Shown: positions 1-5,774 of the stretch, piece after piece
Layout: the number at the start of each line of letters is the position of its first letter
Numbering within the stretch: position 1 is the first letter of the stretch
Assembly: GCA_046539045.1 (NCBI GenBank)
Contig: JBKHHU010000204.1
Span: 1 to 5,817 of the forward strand
DNA: 5,817 bases
From: JBKHHU01 sp046539045
GTDB lineage: Bacteria; Planctomycetota; Phycisphaerae; SM23-33
Reading direction: 5' to 3'
The notes under the pieces: model-generated
Told to the model about the DNA's origin: nothing
The model's database searches: none
Seen by the model: only the letters and a program-made list of their open reading frames with translations
Program-made: the position numbers and the translations under genes

Positions 1-1
1 A

Positions 2-55
2 ATGCTCGGAGCGGGACTGCGGAAACTCGACGATTACCGCAAGAATCGCGGCTGA
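2..55 (+). CDS. C-terminal end of an unidentified protein (partial)
   Basis: The plus-strand frame beginning at nucleotide 2 encodes 17 residues (MLGAGLRKLDDYRKNRG) and ends at a TGA at 53-55. The mixed basic, acidic and hydrophobic composition looks like the end of a real protein rather than random sequence, and the stop sits 2 nt from the stop of the convergent recJ gene, as expected for tightly packed tail-to-tail genes. The ATG at nucleotide 2 is probably an internal methionine, because the gene would continue upstream of the window. The other two plus frames give no comparable ending. The family cannot be recognised from so short a piece. Confidence 0.4.
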   Translation: MLGAGLRKLDDYRKNRG

Positions 56-57
56 TC

Positions 58-1860
58 TCAACCGTCCCAGCGGACGTCGATCAGCTGCAGTTCGGCGTTG
101 GTCCTGCCGCGGAAGGTGTTCAGTACCGGCTCGGCCACCACGTCCACCTTCTTGATGCCCACCAACCGGTCGGCCAGGTCCCCCATACCGAAACCGACCG
201 CCCGCATCCGCTGCCCGGCCTGACCGAGCACCATCGTAGCCGTCTTCCCGCTTCTGCCGATACGCCGCGGGGGAGCGATGATCTCCAGGCCGCGCATCGC
301 CACTCGCGGGTGCGGGTTGCCCTGCCCGCACGGCTGGAACCGGGAAAGATGCTCGACCACAACGTAGCTCAGTTCCTCGAGGTTCGTCTCGACGTCCACG
401 TCGATGCTCGGGGCGATCTGCTCATCCGACACGTGCTGCCGCGCGTGGGCTTCCATCGCTTTGGTAAACGCCTCGACGCTCTGGACAGCGACCCGAAGCC
501 CGCCGGCCATCGCGTGTCCGCCGAAGCTCAGCAGGTGCTCGCCGCAGGCCTGCAGCGCATCGCGCATGTGGAAGCCTTCCACGCTTCTCGCAGAGCCCTG
601 GCCCGTCCCGTCGCCGTTGATCGCAATTATGACCGCCGGCTTTCCGAAGCGGTCGACCAGGCGTGAAGCGCAAATGCCCACGACCCCAGCGTGCCAGCCT
701 TGCTCCGCCAGCACGATCACCCGGGCGTCGTCTCCGTCCAGGCCCCTCTCCTCGACCAGTTCGATCGCACGGGCCGTGATCTCCCGCTCCACCTTCTGCC
801 GCTCGGTGTTCTGCTGCGAGAGATATCCAGCTATCTTCGCTGCCTTCTCTGCCGGGGCATCGGTCAGCAGCTCCACCGCCAGCTGGGCGTGGCCCATCCT
901 GCCGCACGCGTTCAGACGCGGTGCCAATCGGAAGCCTACGTGAAATGCGTCCAGCGTCTCGCCCACCAGGTTGGCCGAGGCAAGCAGCGCCTGCAGGCCG
1001 TCGTGTTTCGCCTGGGGAAGACCCCGCAGGCCGAAGACCGCCAGCGAGCGGTTCTCCCCCACCAACGGAACGACGTCGGCGATTGTCCCCAGCGCGGCCA
1101 GACAGGTGGCGTTCAGCAGGAATTCCTTCATCCGGTCGTCGACGCGTTTGGTTCCGCAGACCTCCCGGGCGACCTGCCATGCCACCTTGAACGCCACGCC
1201 CGCCCCGCACATGTGAGGGTTCGGGTAGAGTTCGCCGGGCAGATCCGGATGCACAATGGCCTCGGCCGGTGGGAGGGCCTGCCCTACTGCATGATGGTCG
1301 GTGATGATGACGTCAACGCCCTTCTCCACGGTCTTCCGTACCGGTTGAACGGCAGTCACGCCGCAGTCGACGGTGACCATCAGGTCCATACCCTCGGCGA
1401 TGAGCTTGTCGACCGCCTCGTCGTTCACGCCGTAGCCTTCATCAAGCCGGTGCGGGACGTAGAAGCTTACGTCACCGTCGACCATCTTCAGGCACGCGTG
1501 CAGAATCGCCACCGAGGTCATCCCATCCACGTCGTAGTCACCGTAGATGACGATTTTCTCGTTCTGCTCGACAGCCCGGGCAATGCGCTTGGCTGCCTTG
1601 ACGCAGCCGGGAAGCTGCTCGGGGTCGTGCAGGTCATTGAGTTTGGGGCTGAGGAACCCGCGCGCGGCGTCGGCGTCGGAGATGCCGCGATTGACCAGAG
1701 CCTGGGCGACTACGCGAGATGTACGGATCTGCCGGGCAAGCTGCTCGGCAGACTCATCGGCAGGCGGGATATTCCAGTTCAGCGTTTTCGGCGTCCATGC
1801 GCGGGGCACGTTTTCCTCTCCTGGGGCAGAATCCGTTGCTTCGCAGAGATTATACACCAT
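58..1860 (-). CDS. recJ: Single-stranded-DNA-specific exonuclease RecJ
   Basis: This 600-residue cytoplasmic protein should degrade single-stranded DNA 5'->3' with Mn/Mg in recombination and repair (RecF pathway, mismatch excision, stalled forks). Its length is close to that of E. coli RecJ (577). The motifs occur in family order: DYDVDG at 108-113, VDCG at 164-167, DHH at 188-190, GTIADVVPL at 258-266 and RLAPRLNACGRMG at 311-323. The DHHA1 domain follows, with GWHAGVVGI at 388-396, SARS at 423-426 and GGHAMAGG at 447-454. A C-terminal OB-like region includes GQGNPHP at 512-518. All expected metal-binding Asp and His residues are present. The frame stays open upstream to 2223, but that stretch is low-quality sequence antisense to the next gene. 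The ATG at 1860 is preferred because RecJ-like sequence begins soon after it and a GGAG lies 11 nt upstream (plus-strand 1872-1875). The gene is divergent from the peroxiredoxin-like gene. Confidence 0.96.
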   Translation of the reverse strand: MVYNLCEATDSAPGEENVPRAWTPKTLNWNIPPADESAEQLARQIRTSRVVAQALVNRGISDADAARGFLSPKLNDLHDPEQLPGCVKAAKRIARAVEQNEKIVIYGDYDVDGMTSVAILHACLKMVDGDVSFYVPHRLDEGYGVNDEAVDKLIAEGMDLMVTVDCGVTAVQPVRKTVEKGVDVIITDHHAVGQALPPAEAIVHPDLPGELYPNPHMCGAGVAFKVAWQVAREVCGTKRVDDRMKEFLLNATCLAALGTIADVVPLVGENRSLAVFGLRGLPQAKHDGLQALLASANLVGETLDAFHVGFRLAPRLNACGRMGHAQLAVELLTDAPAEKAAKIAGYLSQQNTERQKVEREITARAIELVEERGLDGDDARVIVLAEQGWHAGVVGICASRLVDRFGKPAVIIAINGDGTGQGSARSVEGFHMRDALQACGEHLLSFGGHAMAGGLRVAVQSVEAFTKAMEAHARQHVSDEQIAPSIDVDVETNLEELSYVVVEHLSRFQPCGQGNPHPRVAMRGLEIIAPPRRIGRSGKTATMVLGQAGQRMRAVGFGMGDLADRLVGIKKVDVVAEPVLNTFRGRTNAELQLIDVRWDG

Positions 1861-1890
1861 ATCGGTCGATTCTCCATGCCATTGGGGGAT

Positions 1891-1913
1891 TGCCCGCTCT
1901 TTCCGCGCGGGCA
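1891..1913. repeat. Inverted repeat in the recJ / peroxiredoxin divergent region
   Basis: Perfect 7-bp arms, TGCCCGC at 1891-1897 and GCGGGCA at 1907-1913, flank a 9-nt spacer. The element lies in the 94-bp gap between two divergent starts, so it could be an operator or a hairpin in the 5' leader of either gene. A TAGAAT at 1918-1923 could be a plus-strand -10 box, but no good -35 is visible at 16-18 bp spacing. No function can be assigned from the sequence alone. Confidence 0.45.
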
Positions 1914-1941
1914 GCCATAGAATGATCTGTGAAGACCTACT

Positions 1942-1947
1942 GAAAGG
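1942..1947 (+). promoter_or_regulatory. Ribosome binding site deciding the peroxiredoxin-like start
   Basis: GAAAGG lies 7 nt before the ATG at 1955. This supports 1955 over the in-frame ATG at 1922, which would put charged residues ahead of the signal peptide. Confidence 0.6.
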
Positions 1948-1954
1948 CTTCGGT

Positions 1955-2692
1955 ATGAGATGGCTGTTCCTGTCGAGTCTGTTTGTTCTAGTGGCTGTCG
2001 GCTGCGATGGTAAGAAGCAGACGACCGTGTCAGAGCCCACGTCAGAACCGGTACAACTGCGAGAGGGCATTGCGCTGCGGGCCCAGGCGGTGGACCCGAT
2101 CGGAGTGGGGGAAAAAGTTCCCGACGCGACTGTTCGGACACCGGACGGGAAGAGAGTTTCTCTCAGATCACAGGTGTCCCAACAACCTTCGGTCATCGTT
2201 TTCCATCGCGGCGGGTGGTGCATCTACTGTAACCGGCACCTGGCGGCACTGCAGGAGATCGAGGAGGATCTGCGACGGCTTGGCTGTCAGCTTCTGGCCA
2301 TCAGCCCGGACAGACCGGCCGAGTTGCGGAAGACGCAGACAAAGCAGCGGACGAAGTTTCCCCTGTACTCCGACAGCGACCTTGACGCGATCAGCGCCTT
2401 TCGTCCGGGGTTTGTGGTGGACCGGAAGACGCGGGATGCCTATCGCGGCTACGGGATCGACCTGCAGTCGGCATCGGGCGAAGATCACCATGTTGTTCCG
2501 GTTCCGGGTCGAGCGACCGATGAATCTTTATTGGATGCTTGCCAGAGACTGCAGATCGTGGAAAATAGAGGTAACCTTCTGAACTGGCGGCGCCGGAGTT
2601 CACGCAGTGTGCGTGGAGCGCCAATCTGCAATTTTTGCCAAATTCTTAGCAGTTCGCGCTTGACTTGCCCGGGTGTTCTGTTAATATTTTAA
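1955..2692 (+). CDS. Peroxiredoxin-like (AhpC/TSA, thioredoxin-fold) lipoprotein, probably damaged at the C-terminus
   Basis: The 245-residue product starts with a lipoprotein signal peptide (MRWLFLSSLFVLVAVGC, lipidated Cys 17), so it should be anchored outside the cytoplasmic membrane. Residues 50-200 match the peroxiredoxin-like AhpC/TSA family: VGEKVPD at 51-57, the active-site region FHRGGWCIYC with Cys 89 and Cys 92, AISPD at 115-119, YSDSD at 138-142, YGIDL at 166-170, SGEDHH at 174-179 and VPVP at 181-184. Family members normally continue after VPVP with a strand of the type 'vFIVDrdG.IrF...NPdY' before the last helix. Here the sequence jumps directly to the helix-like TDESLLDACQRLQ at 188-200, so roughly 20-25 residues appear to be missing in frame. 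The last 40 or so residues look like translated non-coding DNA and cross a terminator-like hairpin and the next gene's promoter. A thiol peroxidase or reductase role is expected from the family, but this copy may be inactive. Confidence 0.8.
   Translation: MRWLFLSSLFVLVAVGCDGKKQTTVSEPTSEPVQLREGIALRAQAVDPIGVGEKVPDATVRTPDGKRVSLRSQVSQQPSVIVFHRGGWCIYCNRHLAALQEIEEDLRRLGCQLLAISPDRPAELRKTQTKQRTKFPLYSDSDLDAISAFRPGFVVDRKTRDAYRGYGIDLQSASGEDHHVVPVPGRATDESLLDACQRLQIVENRGNLLNWRRRSSRSVRGAPICNFCQILSSSRLTCPGVLLIF
2589..2636 (+). terminator. Rho-independent-like terminator for the peroxiredoxin-like gene
   Basis: Outer arms GGCGC (2589-2593) and GCGCC (2618-2622) enclose an inner stem TTCACGCA (2599-2606) / TGCGTGGA (2610-2617), which has one G-T wobble and a 3-nt loop. 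A left-side bulge of 5 nt separates the two stems. A run of five T at 2632-2636 follows 9 nt after the stem. The distant T run makes it an imperfect terminator, but its position between the end of the conserved domain and the next promoter is what a terminator would have. Confidence 0.5.
2660..2688 (+). promoter_or_regulatory. Sigma70-like promoter of the repressor/protease operon
   Basis: The -35 TTGACT (2660-2665, 5 of 6 consensus bases) is followed by a 17-bp spacer and the -10 AATATT (2683-2688, 4 of 6). Transcription would start near 2695, about 35 nt before the repressor ATG. This is the clearest promoter in the window and lies in a locally AT-rich stretch. Confidence 0.65.
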
Positions 2693-2694
2693 CA
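2679..2694. promoter_or_regulatory. Palindromic operator candidate for the BlaI-family repressor
   Basis: TGTTAATATTTTAACA has perfect 6-bp arms (TGTTAA / TTAACA) around a 4-bp centre and covers the -10 box. A second dyad, GGTGTT (2672-2677) with AACACC (2691-2696), overlaps it. BlaI/MecI proteins bind as dimers to dyads over their own promoters, so autorepression here is the simplest reading. The exact motif is inferred, not matched to a known operator. Confidence 0.6.
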
Positions 2695-2729
2695 CCTAAG
2701 CCAGGCGATCGGCTGCGGGAGAAAAGCGT

Positions 2730-3134
2730 ATGACGAAGGGGCGTCGAAAGAAACCTGCCGAAGTCGTACTGTCCAAACGGGAGAGGCAGGTAATGGATGT
2801 CGTGTACGAGTTGGGTGAGGCCACAGCGGGAGAGGTAATGGAACGCTTGCCGAACCCACCGAGCTACTCCGCTGTCCGCACAACGATGCGGATTCTGGAG
2901 GAGAAGGGTCACCTCGTCCACGGGAAACGCGGAAACAAGTATCTGTACAAACCGACCCGCAATCGACGGGCGGCGGGCATGTCGGCCATCCGCCGGGTTG
3001 TCCGGACGTTTTTCGACAACTCAGCCAGCCAGGCGGTGGCGGCATTGCTGGATGCCTCGGAGGAAGAGTTGACCGATGAGGAAGTCCAGCGCCTGTCGAA
3101 GATGATCGAAGAGGCCAAGGAACAGGACCGCTGA
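2730..3134 (+). CDS. BlaI/MecI/CopY-family transcriptional repressor
   Basis: This 134-residue protein has the size and layout of BlaI/MecI repressors. A basic N-terminus precedes a winged helix-turn-helix: LSKRERQVMDVVYELGEAT (14-32), the recognition helix SYSAVRTTMRILEEKG (45-60), and a wing ending in GNKYLYKPT (68-76). A helical dimerisation tail covers roughly 84-131. It should bind DNA as a dimer and repress its own operon through the palindrome at 2679-2694. In BlaI the paired protease signal ends in cleavage of the C-terminal dimerisation region. The equivalent region here is about QAVAALLDASEEEL (101-114), which lacks the Asn-Phe site of staphylococcal BlaI, so the cleavage point, if there is one, differs. 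A GGGAG lies 8 nt before the ATG. The gene ends 16 nt before the BlaR1-like protease. The target genes and signal are not evident. Confidence 0.93.
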   Translation: MTKGRRKKPAEVVLSKRERQVMDVVYELGEATAGEVMERLPNPPSYSAVRTTMRILEEKGHLVHGKRGNKYLYKPTRNRRAAGMSAIRRVVRTFFDNSASQAVAALLDASEEELTDEEVQRLSKMIEEAKEQDR

Positions 3135-3150
3135 GCAGCGGGGGGCCGCT
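3135..3150 (+). promoter_or_regulatory. Hairpin over the translation start region of the BlaR1-like gene
   Basis: AGCGG (3137-3141) and CCGCT (3146-3150) form a perfect 5-bp stem with a GGGG loop, ending directly at the ATG. The only purine-rich ribosome-binding candidate is the G run (3140-3145), which lies partly in the stem and partly in the loop. This could lower translation of the protease relative to the repressor; that is inference. Confidence 0.35.
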
Positions 3151-4872
3151 ATGAACGCCGAGAACGTGTGGGAAGGCTTGCTGCTCCTGCTGGACATGGG
3201 CATCAAGAGCGTCATGATCTTCGCGGCAGCGTGGATCGGCACGGCGGTTCTGTCCCGGGCCTCGGCGGCGACCCGCCACTTCGTGTGGGCGGTGGCGATG
3301 CTCGCGGCGGTGTTCATGCCGGTATTGTCGGCACTGGTGCCCCAAACGCACCTGCCGCTGTTTGACCACCGCGAGGCTGCACCAACATTAGCGGCTGAAA
3401 CGGGCGGGGCTTCGGGGGACCCCGCTCTCCAGCCGACGCCGGAGGACCTTCGGCCCGCTCAGGCCGAACCACTGGGGACCGCTTCGGCGACACCGCCGGT
3501 CGCGTGGTCCTGGTGGGTGTTGATGCTGTGGGGGATCGGGTTGGGAGTCGTGGCTGCTCGAATCGCCTTCGGTCTGTGGGGTGTCGGCGCTTTGCACCGC
3601 CGCTCCCAAGCCGTCGATGACGATGCGATGCTGGCTGAGCTGAAACGCCTGAGCGAACGGGCCGGGCTCGACAGCCCGGTGCAACTGGTCGGGCTCTCCC
3701 ACGCGGTCGTTCCGGTAACCTGGGGCTTTCTCAAACCGCGCATCCTCCTTCCTACCGAAGCCCAGCGATGGAACAGCGACGAGCGCCAAATGGTGCTGCT
3801 GCACGAACTGGCCCACATCCGCCGGTTCGACTGGCCGGTGCTCATGCTCGGCCGGGTGGCCTGCGCCATGTACTGGTTCAACCCGCTGGTGTGGATCGCT
3901 TTCCGGAAGCTCCGGGCCGAGGCCGAAGCCGCCTGCGACGACTGGGTGCTGCTGACCGGCTCCCGGGCCTCGCGATACGCCGACCATCTGCTGGATATCG
4001 CCAGACGCTACCGCCTGCGGACCAGCTCCGCCGCAGCCACCGTGCCCATGGCCAGCGGAAAGCTCCACATCCGCCTGCAGTCCATTCTGCAGAAGACCCG
4101 CAACCGCAGTTCCCTGACCCGGACCGCAGCCGCCCTTACGCTTCTGCTCTGCGGGCTGGCGATCCTCCCCATCGCCTCGATCACCGCCAATCCGAAGGCG
4201 ACCCCCGAGGGCGAATCGGGCTCCCCCACCGCCGAAATGCCCCCTGCCGCCCTGCGATCCATTGCCGGTCTGCGAATCTCCGCCGACAAACTGCAGCAGC
4301 ACGTCGCCGACCGGCAACGCACCGGAGCGATGATGCTGTGCGATGAGATCGCCGATCACTGCAGCCGCCTCGTGCACATCGTCCCTGCCACGGCCCTTGC
4401 CGACCAGGCCCGGGCCATCCGCGCCACCGCAGCGGAAGTCTACGACGCGTGCCGCAACAGCCGGTTCCCGCAGGCGCGGGGGCTGCTGGCCGATCTGCAG
4501 GCCCGCGTGAACCGCTTGCCCAAGTCTGAAACGGAAGTTACTGCGGCACACCCGCAGGAGTTCCCCGTCGAGTCCCTCCAGCGGATGCGGCGGGCCATCG
4601 CCCTGGCCACCAGCCTTCAGCCGGAAGTGGAGGCCATTCTCGACGATCTGGAAGCCGGCCGGAGAGACACCGCACTCCAGAAGGCCCGGAAGCTGAGGGA
4701 TGAACTGCGAGTCCACGCGGCCAACACAGCCGGCTCGTCTTCGACGCAGTTGCTGGGGGACGTGCTGCAGGATATCGAGAAGGCCCTGCAGGCGCTGGAA
4801 AACGACCGGACGCAGGCGGCAATCGAGCATCTGAGGCGGGCCGCCCGGAAATCCTCCACGTCCGGCTACTGA
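3151..4872 (+). CDS. BlaR1/MecR1-like M56 family zinc metalloprotease, signal-transducing membrane protein
   Basis: The 573-residue integral membrane protein has likely TM segments near 13-34, 43-63 and 119-147. A cytoplasmic M56 protease domain follows (about 150-320), then a last TM near 326-347. The zinc site is visible: HELAH at 218-222 (His 218, catalytic Glu 219, His 222), with Glu 259 of EAEAACDD as probable third ligand and the family-typical WFNPLVW at 242-248. In BlaR1 systems, ligand sensing outside the cell activates this protease and leads to inactivation of the partner repressor, here encoded 16 nt upstream in the same operon. The extracytoplasmic part (about 350-573) carries no convincing penicillin-binding domain. 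It is mostly helical, with four similar helix-hairpin segments around 383-407, 431-455, 497-520 and 547-567, the last ones resembling small FIMAH- or TPR-like hairpins. The ligand is therefore unknown and probably not a beta-lactam. Confidence 0.92.
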   Translation: MNAENVWEGLLLLLDMGIKSVMIFAAAWIGTAVLSRASAATRHFVWAVAMLAAVFMPVLSALVPQTHLPLFDHREAAPTLAAETGGASGDPALQPTPEDLRPAQAEPLGTASATPPVAWSWWVLMLWGIGLGVVAARIAFGLWGVGALHRRSQAVDDDAMLAELKRLSERAGLDSPVQLVGLSHAVVPVTWGFLKPRILLPTEAQRWNSDERQMVLLHELAHIRRFDWPVLMLGRVACAMYWFNPLVWIAFRKLRAEAEAACDDWVLLTGSRASRYADHLLDIARRYRLRTSSAAATVPMASGKLHIRLQSILQKTRNRSSLTRTAAALTLLLCGLAILPIASITANPKATPEGESGSPTAEMPPAALRSIAGLRISADKLQQHVADRQRTGAMMLCDEIADHCSRLVHIVPATALADQARAIRATAAEVYDACRNSRFPQARGLLADLQARVNRLPKSETEVTAAHPQEFPVESLQRMRRAIALATSLQPEVEAILDDLEAGRRDTALQKARKLRDELRVHAANTAGSSSTQLLGDVLQDIEKALQALENDRTQAAIEHLRRAARKSSTSGY

Positions 4873-5007
4873 CGCCCCGTCCGTTTTCATTGCGAAAAAT
4901 GAGCCGCAGGCGGACAGGGATGGGCGGCCCTGCCGCACTGCAGCTCGGTTCGCCACGGATACCGAACGGTTTCGACCCGCCCAAGCCGGGAAGGATGCCC
5001 GGCGGGG
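4873..5007. other. Convergent intergenic region with a small hairpin
   Basis: This 135-bp gap separates the stops of the protease gene and the minus-strand phosphatase-like gene. No coding frame here is convincing. GCCGGG (4985-4990) and CCCGGC (4998-5003) form a 6-bp stem with a 7-nt loop just beyond the stop of the minus-strand gene. It has no T run on either side, so a terminator role is uncertain. A weaker AT-rich dyad, TCATT/AATGA, lies at 4887-4902. Confidence 0.35.
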
Positions 5008-5541
5008 CTACTTTCCGTCGGCACAGGCAAGCATGGCGGCGCGCCCCCTCGCCAGACCAATCAACGCGCCGAACGCCTCCCTCAGCCTCTCACCTTCCCC
5101 CGTCCCTCCGAGTCGGTAGTATTCTGCCATCGCGCGGTCCGGAGCCCAGCCGTCGTTGACCACCCGATAGGCGGCGATCAGGAATCCTGCGCGGTCCGCG
5201 CTGTTCTCCGTCACCAGCAGGACCGCCCCCTCGGCCGAGCGCATGCGGCGGACAAATGCGGCCATCTCCTCACTCGACGGCACGCGCGCGTCTCGCCCCG
5301 TTTCTGTCTCAGCCTCGGCCGGCGCAGCGGACACGTGGATCAGCATGCGGATGTTCCGGCTTTCCAGAGCCTCCGGAGGCAGCTCTGCCTGCGTCCGGAT
5401 TCGGTAGAGAACCCCCGGCTCGATTTCCTCCATCGCCGGTCCGTCGGCCCACGAGGACACACCAGAGGTAGCCGCCCCAGCGATGCACACCAGGGCGATC
5501 AGGGCGATCTTGAGACTCCGTCTGTGCAGGATCCGCTTCAT
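5008..5541 (-). CDS. Exported tyrosine/dual-specificity phosphatase-like protein, probable pseudophosphatase
   Basis: The 177-residue product begins with a signal peptide: basic MKRILHRRSLK, a hydrophobic stretch at about 12-24, and likely cleavage after SSWA at 32. Its body follows the layout of small bacterial DSP/tyrosine phosphatases. EEIEPGVLYRIRTQAELPPEALE (38-60) resembles the usual 'pgvLYRsaqp..e.l' opening. PSSEEMAAFVRRM (88-100) matches the helix before the active site, and ADRAGFLIAAYRVVNDGW (115-132) matches the P-loop Arg and the following helix. In the active enzymes the P-loop reads H-C-x5-R. Here the aligned residues are Val 110, Thr 111 and Arg 117, so the nucleophilic Cys and its preceding His are both replaced. 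Cys-dependent catalysis should not occur, and a binding or scaffold role is possible. No strong ribosome binding site precedes the ATG. A TAGAAT (minus strand, 5555-5550) close to the start hints at a near-leaderless transcript. The gene is convergent with the protease gene. Confidence 0.7.
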   Translation of the reverse strand: MKRILHRRSLKIALIALVCIAGAATSGVSSWADGPAMEEIEPGVLYRIRTQAELPPEALESRNIRMLIHVSAAPAEAETETGRDARVPSSEEMAAFVRRMRSAEGAVLLVTENSADRAGFLIAAYRVVNDGWAPDRAMAEYYRLGGTGEGERLREAFGALIGLARGRAAMLACADGK

Positions 5542-5577
5542 ACCAGCAGATTCTAAAGGCAGACCGTCAAGCCCCCG

Positions 5578-5700
5578 TCAGCACTTGATTAGGACTCCGT
5601 GAATTTGTCTGGGGCAAGAGAGAAGTCCCGTAGAGACGATCGCCAGTAGCCACGCGGCGCAAGCCCGGAGACCCGCCAACCGGGGAACAAGGGCATTCAT
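5578..5700 (-). CDS. Possible 40-residue lipopeptide or leader ORF
   Basis: The minus strand from the ATG at 5700 to the TGA at 5578 encodes 40 residues that read like a lipoprotein signal peptide: a short basic start, the hydrophobic CAAWLLAIVSTGLL at 14-27 and a lipobox-like L-L-S-C with Cys 29. The predicted mature part would be only 12 residues, CPRQIHGVLIKC. A GAAAG sits directly before the ATG, too close for a normal ribosome binding site, and belongs to the flanking repeat. The frame ends 36 nt before the phosphatase-like gene on the same strand. It could be a small lipopeptide, the remnant of a lost gene, or a chance frame in GC-rich DNA; the last is quite possible. Confidence 0.22.
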   Translation of the reverse strand: MNALVPRLAGLRACAAWLLAIVSTGLLSCPRQIHGVLIKC

Positions 5701-5739
5701 CTTTCGCGTGGTGGGTCTCCCGACCCACCACGTTGCACG
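5697..5739. repeat. Palindrome-containing repeat, copy 1
   Basis: This 43-bp unit recurs at 5775-5817 with a single difference (C at 5701, G at 5779). Its core is a perfect hairpin: arm CGTGGTGGGTC (5707-5717), loop TCCC, complementary arm (5722-5732), followed by TTGCACG. The form is that of a REP-like or small non-autonomous repetitive element. A degenerate half copy in the opposite orientation may lie at about 5662-5678. The surrounding 5542-5817 has no confident gene. Confidence 0.9.
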
Positions 5740-5774
5740 ACGGCCATTGCGGACATGTCGGTTCTGTTGGCGGG

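Noticed and set aside
691..1920. Long plus-strand open frame of 409 codons antisense to recJ
   Set aside because: It lies almost entirely opposite an intact recJ whose motifs are all in order. The translation has no recognisable domain and looks like a high-GC shadow frame.
1861..2223. N-terminal extension of recJ to an ATG at 2223
   Set aside because: The added 121 residues bear no resemblance to RecJ and overlap the signal peptide and domain start of the divergent peroxiredoxin-like gene.
4279..4290. S-A-D-K (residues 377-380) in the protease C-terminus as a penicillin-binding SxxK
   Set aside because: A single SxxK match is expected by chance. No SxN/YxN or KTG motif follows, and the surrounding region is repeat-like helix.
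3388..4956. 522-codon minus-strand open frame antisense to the M56 protease
   Set aside because: The composition is Gly/Pro/Gln-rich and low in structure, as in shadow frames. The plus strand carries an unambiguous HELAH metalloprotease.
5550..5570. TTGACG and TAGAAT (minus strand) as a promoter for the phosphatase-like gene
   Set aside because: The two boxes are only 9 bp apart, far from the 16-18 bp needed. The TAGAAT alone remains a weak -10 candidate.
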